Source of the DNA: Ceratobasidium sp. AG-K
Taxonomy: Eukaryota > Basidiomycota > Agaricomycetes > Cantharellales > Ceratobasidiaceae
DNA length: 64,000 nt
Direction: 5' to 3'
NCBI GenBank assembly: GCA_037039685.1
Contig: JAWNGF010000003.1
Location: 4,624,571-4,688,570, forward strand
Shown one piece after another: positions 36,199 to 46,440 of this stretch. Made by a program: the position numbers and the translations under genes. Numbering within the stretch: position 1 is the first letter of the stretch; each line of letters starts with the position of its first letter. The notes below the pieces were generated by a model that had not been told where the DNA came from, did no database searches, and saw nothing but the letters and a program-made list of their open reading frames with translations.

Positions 36199-38373
36199 AT
36201 GTCGCTTAATACCTTGGACTATGCTGTTGGCGGTGCTGGCGTGGTCGCACTGGCTTTGCTGTATCAAAGGCAATCTTCCCATGGACGAACTCTGCCTTTC
36301 CCTCCTGGACCGCCTCGCTGGCCACTCGTCGGATGTCTCTTCTCTATGCCCCAGAATGAACCGACGTGGACTTCATTTGTTCGTTGGGGGAAGCAGGCAG
36401 GTTGGTTTTTTCGTCATATATCTGGGTGAGCGTCATGCTGAGCGACGTTCCAAAGGTAGCGACGTAATTTACGTCCGCGTTTTGGGGAGCGACACCGTGG
36501 TTTTGAACTCACGTGAGGCTGCTGTAGAGCTGTTGGATAGACGGTCCAGCATTTATAGTGACCGGCCACGGATGGTTATGGCAAGCGAGTTGTGAGTTTG
36601 GTTGAAGAGTTGGTTTCGATCTGGTCTAATGCCTTGGAACACCCTGTCGCTGGTAGGATAGGTTGGGACAACATGCTTGGGATGAGTGCATATGGTGAAA
36701 GGGCCCGAGCGATACGTAAATTGCTTCATAATAGTATGAATCCTAAAGTTATGAAGGTATGCTTGGCTTTGTATTGTTGGACTCTGTTATTGACGTTGGT
36801 AAATTGAAGGATTGGTGGCCAGTACAAGAGCGAGAAACTCTCAAATTTCTTCAAATGCTATCGCAGAAGCCCGAAAATCTAATCGACCACATAAGACGGT
36901 GAATCTAGCATAGTGACGCTTCTTGGCCCAGAGCTTACTGTTGGATATATGAGCGCAGAACAGCAGGTGCTACGGTCGCAAAGCTCACGTATGGATACAA
37001 CGCACAAGACGAAGCGGATGAGTACATTGCTAAGGCGGAGAGAGTAATGGATACCTTCTCGATTGCGACAACCCCGGGCGCCTTTGCAGTAGATATTTTT
37101 CCCTCACGTAAGGTTATTCACTCGGTTTAGCGTTTTACCATGCTCAAAGTCATTCGCATGACACGATGATAGTAAAATACTTTCCTTGGGCGTCCTTCCA
37201 GCGCAAGGCAAGAGAGTGGCGGGCTCATCTAGTCGATCTCGTTAATAGTCCCATTGAATTCGTCCGTGAACGTTTGGTACGTGCGCTTTAGTATTTAGCA
37301 TTTAAAGCGGCTGACGAAGCGTGGTTTTTGGTGGCATATGGTAGAACGCTGGTGAGGCCGAGCCCTCTTTTGTTTCCAGATGGCTCGAGGAGGCTGGACA
37401 AAAAGGCGACGAAACGCTTGCTGCGGTGAGATATCGATATTGTTGACCTCTTAAGACTGTCACTCATCCATGGCTCGAATTCACAGTGGGCGGCGGCGTC
37501 ACTGTATGCTGGCGGAGCTGACACGGTATGTCATCTAATATCCGATAAGTGGGTTTGAAACCAATTTACTTTGCGGTATCAGACAGTATCAGCAATTTCG
37601 ACTTTTTTCGTCGCCATATTGCATTACCCGGAGGTGCAGAAGTTGGCCCAAGCAGAGCTCGACAGTGTCATAGGAAAGGATAAACTTCCCACCTTGGCTG
37701 ACCGGGGGTCACTTCCATATCTAGAAGCTTTGTATAAGGAAGTCTTAAGGTGGCAGCCTTTAGCACCTATTGGAATACCGCATCGCCTGGCCTCAGATAA
37801 CGACGATGAGTACAACGGTAGGCACAAGTATTACTATATGCAGGGGTGCCGTTGACAACGGGTCATATCTACCTTTATAGGTATGCGTATCCCGGCCAAT
37901 TCCATGGTTATCGCAAACATTTGGTATATGCTTCGAGACCCAGCTGTTTATAAGGCACCCGAAAGCTTTGACCCCTCCCGGTTCATCGGCCCCGAAGAGG
38001 AGAGCAACCCTGAGGATGTTGCGTTTGGATTTGGTCGACGGTGGGTGCTCCTACACACCGACTCGACCGATAGCTCACGCGGCTGAATAGACGTTGTCCT
38101 GGAATTACTGTGGCCCAATCGTCAGTTTGGCTATCTATCGCGCTTACCCTTGCCGCGTACGATGTCATCCCTGCCACAGGGGCAGACGGAAAACCTATGC
38201 TCCCTCCGTTGCAATACACGAGTGGTACCGTGAGGTACGTGCTGATGATCCCCCCAAAATGAGAAATTCTTCTGACAAACCTCTACGTACTTAGCCATCC
38301 CCATCCGTTCCGGTGTGATATAAAGCCAAGGTCGGAGCAGGTGAAGCGTCTGATTGATGATGCTCTACTTTGA
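36199..38373 (+). CDS. Cytochrome P450 monooxygenase, first of a tandem pair
   Basis: ATG 36199 gives MSLNTLDYAVGGAGVVALAL, a short ER membrane anchor, then PFPPGPPRWPLVG, the proline-rich hinge. Spliced exons give VIYVRVLGSDTVVLNS, IGWDNMLGMSAYG, TAGATVAKLTYGYNAQD, the I-helix AGGADT/TVSAIS (an intron falls between the two Thr), the K-helix KEVLRW (E-x-x-R), NIWYMLRDPAVYKAPESFDP, and the heme loop FGFGRR/RCPG, also split by an intron (about 38042-38089). All catalytic motifs are present and the end is HPHPFRCDIKPR...IDDALL-TGA at 38371-38373. The style resembles fungal O-methylsterigmatocystin oxidoreductase-like (CYP64-type) P450s; the substrate cannot be told. The next P450 has the same intron positions. 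No partner biosynthetic enzymes are nearby, so these probably serve detoxification or a scattered pathway. Confidence 0.87.
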
Positions 38374-39221
38374 AACGCTGTTGATTTGTAAATACGCGTA
38401 CACCCGTATGGGTATACATAATTCCGGAATATATGACGATATTGAGTCGTAGGCGGCGGGCATTTGCTTCACAGCTGATGTATGCCGTGAGTTGAAGGCG
38501 AAACTGATACCAAGGCATCCAAATTAAGGTTAGGATAGTAGTTGACCAATACATCAGGTGATCGTGCATCTCTTCTGCGTCGCCACAACGCCCCACACTC
38601 TCGCCACGTTCCTTCTCTAATTCATTTGTTGAACCGAGACATTACGCAAATTTCATTTGAGACGCTGCTCAATGCTGTATCCGATGATTGGGCTATCTTA
38701 GGGTGCCAGGGCTAGGGTGCCCATCATAAATGCGAGGGTACTTCCACCACCAAAACCTTGGATCATACAAGGTCGCAGGAAGGCGGGCTCGGGTTCTCTC
38801 GTCTGGCTCGTGCAGGCTCGTTAGCGCTCGCGAGCAATTTGAAAATGGACGAGGCTTCCGAAGCACTGAGAAGCTGCCGCGAGCACACCAGCCTCCCTCG
38901 AGAGATGTCCCCGCATTCTGGGTTCTCATGACGTGATTTTTGGGTTTTGGAGAGTCTGGGCCATTCCGTTCCCAGATTTTGGGCATCTCGTCTCGCGAGA
39001 TGTGCATATGGGGATTCGCGGCTGATACTGTCAGCGCTAAACTGATGCCTATTCCTGCAACCTGATTAGTAGTTGATTATTATCTTCGTCTTCACAGTAA
39101 TCGAGGCCCCGGACGGACAGGATTAGAAAAAAAGCGAATTTCTGGTCAAAACGGCGTGGAGTGGCCCTCACAGCGTTCCTCGCAGGACAACCCCTACAGC
39201 CACGTCCGCACTCCTACAACC
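38374..39221. other. Intergenic between the two P450 genes
   Basis: This 0.85-kb stretch holds the terminator of the first and promoter of the second P450 gene. I see no other gene; a minus-strand open frame of 104 codons at 38693-39007 lacks recognisable features. Confidence 0.5.
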
Positions 39222-41360
39222 ATGCCGTGCAGTTCACTAGATTATATTGTCGGCGGTGCGGGTGCGGTCGCGCTCACTATATTGTACCATCGACAAAAAA
39301 CCCGTACACGTCGTGCACCTCCGCCTCCTGGACCACCTCGCTGGCCCCTTATCGGAAGTCTCCTCTCTCTGCCGCAGAACGAGTCGAATTGGATCGCGTT
39401 TGCTCGCTGGGGAAGGGACATGGGTGAGATGTTTTGATCTATATCCCGGGATGAATGTTAAACCACGTTCTGAAGACAGTGATGTAGTTTACATCCGTGT
39501 ACTGGGGAGCGATACGGTGATTTTAAACTCTCGTGAGGCCGCCATGGAGCTGTTGGACAAGCGATCTAGTATTTACAGTGACAGACCATGGATGGTAATG
39601 GCAAGCGAACTGTAGGTTTGGCTATCCATTTTATCCAGAAGTTATGTCTCGAAACGTTATTTACCGCTGTTCGGTAGCGTAGGATGGGGGGATATGCTTG
39701 GGATGTGTAAATATGGTGAAAAAGCTCGTGGAATGCGCAGACTCCTTCATGGTACCATAAATTCCAAGGCAATGGAGGTACGTTGCCCATTCTCATGTCG
39801 TGAGATTCCCGTCCTAAGCACTACCGTGTACTAGAACTGGTGGCCGATTCAAGAGAAAGAGGCACTCAAGTTTATTCGAAAGCTGCTTCAAAAGCCTGAC
39901 GATTTGATTAGTCATATACGACAGTATGTCCAATATAATGAAAGCGTCGTTCTCCCTGCTCACTTGTGGGTCTACACTTACAGCACAGCAGGGGCTACTG
40001 TCGCGAAACTAACTTACGGGTATACGGTCCAGGACGAGTCGGACGAGTACGTTGCCAGGGCAAAACGAGCAATGGACTCATTCTCCGCCGCATCGACCCT
40101 TGGGGCCTTTTTAGTCGATGTTTTCCCAATGTGTGAGCATACATCTCACAGAAATTTTACGGAAATGTTGAGCTACATCGATTTGGCATAGTAAAACATA
40201 TTCCTTGGGCGCCTTTTCATCGCAAAGCAGCGGAATGGCGAGCTCACCTGTTAGATCTGGTCAAAAGTCCCATGAATATTTTGAACGAGCAGCTAGTGCG
40301 TCCTTTTACCCCGGCTCTCCGCCGGATACGTAATTTTTTGCTAGAATGCAGGTATAGCTGAACCCTCTTTCGTTTCTAACTGGCTCGAGGAATCTAGTCA
40401 AGAAGAAGACCAATCACTTATTCCGGTAGGGTCTTATTTCACAAGGTACTCATCAACGGCCGCTAACGCGAAGTAGTGGGCAGCAGCATCCTTGTATATC
40501 GGTGGGGCCGACACGGTATATATTCCAATGCACAATCTTCAATCTCGAGCTCTGACATTCACACTACCAGACTGTATCAGCTATATCGACCTTCTTCCTT
40601 GCAATGATCCATTATCCAGATTCTCAGAGAATGGCTCAAGCAGAAATCGACCGGGTTATTGGGAAGGGCGGGCTTCCCAACTTGGCCGACCGAGAGTCAC
40701 TCCCATACGTCGAAGCCCTTTATAAAGAGGTGCTGAGGTGGCAGCCAGTGGGGCCAATGGGCATACCCCATAAGCTTGCTTCGGATACCGACGACAATTA
40801 CAATGGTAAGCGTTGACTTGAATATTTACACAGTATCTATGATGTAGGGGCCTAACTCTTGCTGCTAGGTATGCGAATCCCAGCTAATTCAATGGTTATC
40901 CCCAATATATGGAGTATGGTACGAGACCCTGCCGTTTATAAGGCACCCGAAAGCTTCAACCCATCCCGGTTTCTTGGCCCCAAAGGAGAGAGTAACCCAG
41001 AAGAAGTGGTCTTTGGCTTCGGTAGGCGGTGAGTACGTGAACACAATCTGCATGTTTGTTAGTTTATGTGCACGGATAGTCGTTGCCCCGGAGTGGCCGT
41101 GGCTCAATCATCAATTTGGCTGTCAATTGCGCTCACGCTTGCTGCGTTCGACATTACTCCCGAGATAGGCATGGATGGACAGCCCGAACCTCCATTGATT
41201 CAGTACACAAGCGGTACAGTGAGGTGCGCAAACCAATGCATCCCAAAAATGGGCCATATTTATAACAAAGATTACCTATAGCCACCCTTATCCATTCAGG
41301 TGCACCATCAGACCCAGAACGGAATGGACGAGGCGTCTGATTGAAGATTCCTCGCTCTGA
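39222..41360 (+). CDS. Cytochrome P450 monooxygenase, second of a tandem pair
   Basis: ATG 39222 gives MPCSSLDYIVGGAGAVALTI, then APPPPGPPRWPLIGSLLSLP. The exon order and splice positions match the upstream P450: VVYIRVLGSDTVILNS, VGWGDMLGMCKYG, TAGATVAKLTYGYTVQDE, IGGADT/TVSAIS, KEVLRW, NIWSMVRDPAVYKAPESFNP, FGFGRR/RCPGVAVAQSS, and HPYPFRCTIRPR...IEDSSL-TGA at 41358-41360. The first I-helix residue is Ile, where the sister has Ala, before GGADTT. ExxR and the Cys heme ligand are intact. The pair arose by tandem duplication, and both look functional. A plus-strand start at 39156 would add an unrelated 22-residue extension, so the ATG aligned with the sister was chosen. Confidence 0.87.
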
Positions 41361-41769
41361 GTTACATTAATGAATACTATCGTGTTATGTGACCAGGGCC
41401 CATTAATCGAAGGCCAGCTCAGCTGAGTGAAACCTTAACCGGCAACACGGATTGCTGGTCTGGGCGATCAGGATGCAAGTGTGCGTTTTGATTGGCGTTG
41501 TAATAAATTTGAAATCACTTGCGACCTGACCATGTCTCAGGTGATCACTAGACAAAAGCAATCACCCCTTGGCCTAGTGCAGACGCTCGCTCGTAAAAAC
41601 CCAGTATCAACTCCTCGTAGCTGCGATAGATGTACATGTGAACCCCCTGTAAATGATTTAAGAACCGTACATAGAATTGCTCAAATGTTCTCAACGATGC
41701 TCGTTTGGGCCGCATTGGTCTGGGATCAAGAAAGCTACAAGTTTGGTACATATCATCCCCGGTTCCACT
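41361..41769. other. Convergent intergenic region
   Basis: This stretch of 0.4 kb lies between the P450 stop and the 3' end of RBR copy 3 on the opposite strand. No gene or repeat is recognised. Confidence 0.5.
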
Positions 41770-44353
41770 TCAGTAGAGCGCACAAGAACGAAAATGGGCA
41801 GTTTTTCCCGCGCTAATCTCTGCACTCGTGCCACCACGATTTATTATGGCGTCACAGCGATAGCAAAAATGCCTGAAGCGGGTATCGTCATTGAAATGAC
41901 CAGCACAATTCGCGCTGAATAACTTACACATTGCATCCCGGAGTCTTGCACTGTCGAGTACGAGGTCCAATCAGCCCATGTACCGAACATAACCAACCAT
42001 ACCCTAGTTGACACTCACACTCATGTGATTACACCCATCGATTTTCTCGACTGGAGTACGACAACCTGGACAGTGCTACGAATACACTTTAGGTTAGGTC
42101 CACCGGTCTAGTATAAGTAGGCAACCGACCTTCCATCCATGCTGGTTCATCAGTGCCTCAAGCTCAGTGCTTCCATCGCAGGAGTGCTTCGCCTCTCCTT
42201 CAATGGTCTGGTTGCATTGCTTGCACCACGAGTGAGTGCACCCGGCGATCGGACAAGCAACCACTTCGATTGATCCATAATCCACTCGGTCTACATAAGC
42301 TGACCCAGAGCCTGGAATTAACGAGTTAGCACTGTTTCAACTGGATGAAGATGAAAATTAGCGCTACGAACATCTGAGAGTTAAAGTGTGGTTTCATAGT
42401 AAGCATGGACCAATAGCTCAACGCTCCGCACTTACTTGCGGCAGTTGACCAGAACCGAATGCTCCACCAGCTGCATCTCGGTAAATATTTCGAACAGCTC
42501 CGCTGAGATTCCAATAGTCTCCACAAGCTCAGCCTGGATCGCTAACCGTGCTTTTAGCCCACCACATAACTATGATACTGAGAAAATTCACTTACTGCGC
42601 ATAGGGCCAGGAGTATCTGATGCAGAGCCAACCACACAAAACGGGCACGGAATAGGATACCGGCGCTCCTCGATCTTGGATTGGATAACACCACGCATAC
42701 AGTCCCGGCAACATGAATGCTCGCATCCATCAACGATAGCAACATCTTCGTTGGCAAAACTATCTCCGCAGATACTGCAATCAAACTTGGGTGGTTCCAG
42801 GACTTGCGCACTGACAGAGGGGTTCTCGGAACTCGAGGGTTCTGAGGGGTCGTATTCAAGGTCACGCCCCTTGCCTTTGACGTCGCGGTTGGGATAGTTT
42901 TCGCTCCAACCCCGAGCGCCATCGTTCGATCCCCATGCCAAGACCGACTCGGTCAACGTTTTCAACTCTTTGATTTCATCGTGCATCCTTTGGTTATCTT
43001 GCTTGAGCGACGCAATCTCTTGTTCCAAATCGAAAAATCGTCGCTCTACTTCATGTTTTTGTGTTTGTTCGTCATGTAACGTCTGCTTGGTCTCGGCGGC
43101 TTTTTGATGAAGCGTGAGAATGTGCATATTGAGATTGTATTCATTGAGCGTCTTGTGGGCTTTCGTTGGAGCAAGCACATGGTAACAAACCTGGCCAGGG
43201 AGCCTAGCCTGCGAATGAAGATGCGGGTCGTTGGCTGGCATTTCATCGAACTGGAACAAGTTCATGAGATAATCCGCAATATAGTCAACAGGAAGCGAAG
43301 GGAACACTCGGATTCCGGCTCCATCGGGATGATTGTGGCGTGGATGGGGATCGAATATGAGATAGATCGAGTCGATGCGACGAGACCTAAGGGCAAATTC
43401 AGCGTAGTCCGGTCGAGCGAGAGGTATGTGCATTATTCCGATGATTTCCTGAGCGCGGGTGAGGCATGCAGCGCGAGGCCCAGTCGATCCTTTGTCCGGT
43501 TTGAGTGAGCTGAGATATCGGTTTAGTACCGACCTAGCCGATGTGGATTCACAAAAAACTCACAGCAGGAGGTCCGAGAAAGTCCTGTATCGCAGCTCCC
43601 TATGCTGGGTGTCGAGAACCTGCAAAGCAGTGGCAAACAGGGGCAACTCTAGAATGGGCTCGACCTCCAGGTGTGTTTGATCTGACCACGAAGCCGTAAT
43701 GGCCATTGCATCCTGCGAGTACATACTGGTTGGTACTCATAATCGTTTTTAATAATTACTGATACTCACCTCTGCGAATTCCTCGCTTACAAGTTTGGTC
43801 ACGAGCTCCTCTCCATCCTTCGTCTTGCAATAGAGCTCAAACGCCAATCGGATCGCATTCAGACCCCCAAGGCCACAAGTCAAACCTCCACCACGGGATT
43901 TTTGGCCTGTGCCCCTGAACGTAGCTACATAGTGTTCTCCGTGAAGAATCTTTTGGACCGCAGGCTTGGGAGGAGTGGCTGGAGGAGTCGACGGACTGGA
44001 GGGAAGCGCTTTTGCTTTCCCTTTCCCTTTACCACGGGTAGTCCAAAATTGATCATCCGGTACAACGGGGACGTCATAGAATTCGTCGTCGTCTTGTTCG
44101 GTTATAGGATGCCACGAGAACCGCTGCAGCACCGAAGATTAGAGTTGTCGACATGAAAGACACCCTACCTCTAAATTTGTCGTAGACGCCAAGTCCTTGG
44201 GACTATCACTCGGAGGTGGGGTGAGGGACTCTGTATCACTGTTTATGATGAGACGATTTAGAGAAAGTGTATGGTAACGACGGTTTGAACTAGATACCTA
44301 GCGCATTCTGGGGGTCCATCGAAAGTCCATAGGGTTAGGCCGGGCATCGACAT
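41770..44353 (-). CDS. Peptidase-like + RING1-IBR-RING2 E3 ubiquitin ligase, copy 3
   Basis: ATG 44351-44353 gives MSMPGLTLWTFDGPPE. The peptidase-like region has GLTCGLGGLNAIRLAF (Cys 43875-43877) and IFDPHPRHNHPDGAG (Asp 43350-43352, His 43344-43346), where the residue between Asp and His is Pro, not Ser. The coiled coil (about 42960-43120) is present, but the linker before RING1 is much shorter than in copies 2 and 4. RING1 (CSICGDSF...HSCCRDC...CPFC), IBR (CPIAGCTHSWCKQC) and RING2 (HCPGCRTPVEK, GCNHM with Cys 42031-42033, then HFCYRCDAIIN) are complete, ending AHFRSCALY-TGA at 41770-41772. The reading frame is intact throughout. It is divergent from VLIG-type copy 3, and a decayed ATP synthase gamma fragment lies upstream, marking its origin from the copy-4 locus or a shared ancestor. 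Confidence 0.85.
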
Positions 44354-44440
44354 CGTTGGCAGTAGAAATGAGCCGAATTTAAGAAAGATGCAATATATTT
44401 AGTGATCGAGGTAAGGTGGAGGTGGGTTGATCGCACGAGT

Positions 44441-44572
44441 GAGCCACGGTATCAAGATCTGACAAAGAGCTACTCACATGACCAGGTTGCTCTTTCGGGC
44501 CGGACAAATTGCCACGGTATCAGGTCGGACAAATAGCCAACAGTGTGACTCTTCGGGTCAGCCCGTCCGAAC
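44441..44572 (-). promoter_or_regulatory. Conserved upstream module of RBR copy 3, in tandem duplicate
   Basis: The first unit (44441-44505) reads GAGCCACGGTATCAAGATCT...CTCACATGACCAGGTTGCTC...CGGGCCGG on the plus strand, about 90 bp from the start codon. A second, more diverged unit (about 44510-44572) repeats GCCACGGTATCAGGTCGGAC and ends in a CTCTTCGGGTCAG block. Copies 2 and 4 have one unit each. Confidence 0.5.
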
Positions 44573-44737
44573 ATGACAAGTCGGTGCCATCTTGTGTCTT
44601 TTGCTAATAAGAAACATTGCCAACAAAGAGAAGCTTTTTGGTTGTACAACGACTGTTACAACAGTAATTGTCAATGATGATATTCAGAACATCTCCGCCT
44701 CGTTCATCAAAATGAGACATTTGGACGGCCGTGCTTC

Positions 44738-45070
44738 CGTTTAGACCTCATAGAAATACGATTATAGAACTTCAAGCGATAATTTTATCGATTAATTAAA
44801 CGTAGAGGGGGTGCTTTACACAAAAATGACGCCATCGTCAGTAACTTGTCAACGGGTTCGTTGGCGGTATGAGCCCGGCCGCCACTACTATATTGCATTT
44901 GGAGTCGTCCAATCACCCACCAGCGCTCATGGGTGTTGTTCAGAATCGCGGCTACAATTTAATCAACCAGGTCGATGCCATATGAACTCGCGACGCGAGA
45001 ACTTACCGGAAGCTAATCCCTACAGTGCAGTAGCGGTGGCGAGCGGGAACTCAATGGGATCCTCAGTTGA
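44738..45070 (-). pseudogene. ATP3: Decayed 3' fragment of F1-ATP synthase gamma subunit gene
   Basis: This region aligns base by base, with many substitutions and small gaps, to 59780-60105, the last two introns and exons of the intact ATP3 gene. Matching blocks include CGTTTAGA at the stop codon, CGATAATTTTATCGATTAAT against CGACAATTTTATCAATTAAC, CATTTGGAGTCGTCCAATCA against CATCTGGAGACGTCCAATCA, and CTTACCGGAAGCTAAT against CTTACCGGGAGCTAAT, the latter a preserved splice site. Frames are broken, so it cannot encode the subunit. It sits behind RBR copy 3 in the same order and orientation as real ATP3 behind RBR copy 4, and so records a segmental duplication. Confidence 0.72.
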
Positions 45071-45306
45071 TCCAAGGCACCATGTCAATACTGCCATATA
45101 CGAGAAATGAATGAGTCACGCAAACCTATCAACGGCAAACACGCTATGGCAAGAGGCTGTTGGTGCCAATCAATTATCCTGCTTTCCCGGAATCACATAC
45201 GTATTGACTAGCGCAGCCGAGCAGAGTTAGGTAGTCGAACAGAGACCCGCCGACTCAGCTACCACTGTTAAACGTTCCACAGCGGATAGAAAATGAGGGA
45301 CTTTCG

Positions 45307-45500
45307 TTACAGCACGAAAGGACCACCGCCATTGCAGTCACCTAATCGCATCATGCTCGGGACCTTCAACAGGGGCTCCCGATATGTTACATTCCCGGCT
45401 ACCATAAATCCAATGGCAAAATATTCGAGACAATATTTGACCATCGCAAAATCCTGAGCAAAGTTGTTTGGCGCGCCAGCAGCGATCAGCGTTACGTTTA
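45307..45500 (-). other. Coding-like relic, unrecognised
   Basis: In one minus-strand frame ending at TAA 45307-45309 the translation includes LNVTLIAAGAPNNFAQDFAM, VKYCLEYFAIGFMVAGNV and REPLLKVPSMMRLGDCNGGG. These have the hydrophobic patterning of real protein. An in-frame TGA closes the frame upstream near 45501-45510 and no ATG gives a convincing start. It is probably a gene remnant; I cannot name the family. Confidence 0.25.
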
Positions 45501-45879
45501 AGATGGGCGATCATCGTGATACCCATGTGGGTCGAAGATAAGCGCCGAATTTGAAATCAATGCCATCAAATTTACATGACCATGACTTGCTGGGTCACAC
45601 AACGACAGACCAAACACCAACACCTACTTCCTAGTGCAAATACTTGTTCAACAAACTCATCAATTGTTTACCGTAGGGTGTATCCTTTTAGATAGCACTA
45701 CGATGATTCAGCGACCTTTAGATCCAGATGTGTTTAGGCCGCTTCACGAGTTCGGTGGCTTCGGGTGGCAACTCCGATGATCCCCTTCGCGTTGCTTCCC
45801 CCTGGATTTAGATTAGCACCGCTTAGCCGCGTGAATTTGGGGTTACTGGCGTTCTGGAATTATATGAACGCGATTTGGC

Positions 45880-46116
45880 TCATCGCTTCCCGTGCACGGT
45901 GTCATCTATATGCCTCGAAAGTGTAACGTCAGCTTGACTCAAACCGCAAATGTACCGCCATATCAGCATCTCTCCCACGCCTAGGCCTTGACCGCTCCAC
46001 GAAGGCACCCTCATCATCGCCCCGTCCACATGACTCTTGACTGTGAAATAGCCCGGCCCTTCGGGAGTAATTTTGTGGCTACGGTTGCCACATGGGAATT
46101 CAGAAGTAAGATCCAT
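45880..46116 (-). other. Open frame of uncertain status
   Basis: This 78-codon frame begins MDLTSEFPCGNRSHKITPEG and includes VDGAMMRVPSWSGQGLGVG and LIWRYICGLSQADVTLS. It is on the same strand as the relic at 45307-45500 and could belong to the same lost gene, but no splice path joins them convincingly. It overlaps the palindrome at 46075-46091. Confidence 0.2.
46075..46091 (+). promoter_or_regulatory. GTGGC-N7-GCCAC palindrome upstream of VLIG-type copy 3
   Basis: GTGGCTACGGTTGCCAC lies 350 bp before the ATG at 46441, the same distance as in the other VLIG-type genes, with a 7-base instead of a 4-base spacer. CATGGG follows at once. Confidence 0.4.
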
Positions 46117-46440
46117 TGATCACGGCCTCGTGTTGCACCAAAAAGGGCTATGAAGGGCCGAGATTTCCGGGGTGCAATAATTGAATACTGCCATCGTTTT
46201 CAAAAAGTTGTTCTCGGCTTCCGATATGGATCACCTCAATGGTCCCGGTGATCGTAGATTTTCACCCCTTGCTGATAGGAGGAGAAATAGTACAAATCGA
46301 GTAAACCGATTTAGGCCTCGCCGAGACGCCGGAGAACCCAGCCGTACTTGAAGCCACGAAAGTGGGAGACTGAGAGAGTTCTCCGCCCTCCGTCTGAGTG
46401 CTTGCTACCTATCCGTCGCCCTCATCTACTATAGCCCGAA

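Larger units (their letters stand above)
45071..46440. other. Upstream region of VLIG-type copy 3 with unrecognised coding-like relics
   Basis: Past the ATP3 fragment, this 1.4-kb region has two minus-strand coding-like stretches (45307-45500 and 45880-46116, listed separately) and the palindrome at 46075-46091. No complete gene is visible. Confidence 0.4.

Noticed and set aside
38693..39007. Minus-strand open frame between the P450 genes
   Set aside because: There are no motifs, start context or paralogue; it probably overlaps the promoter of the second P450.
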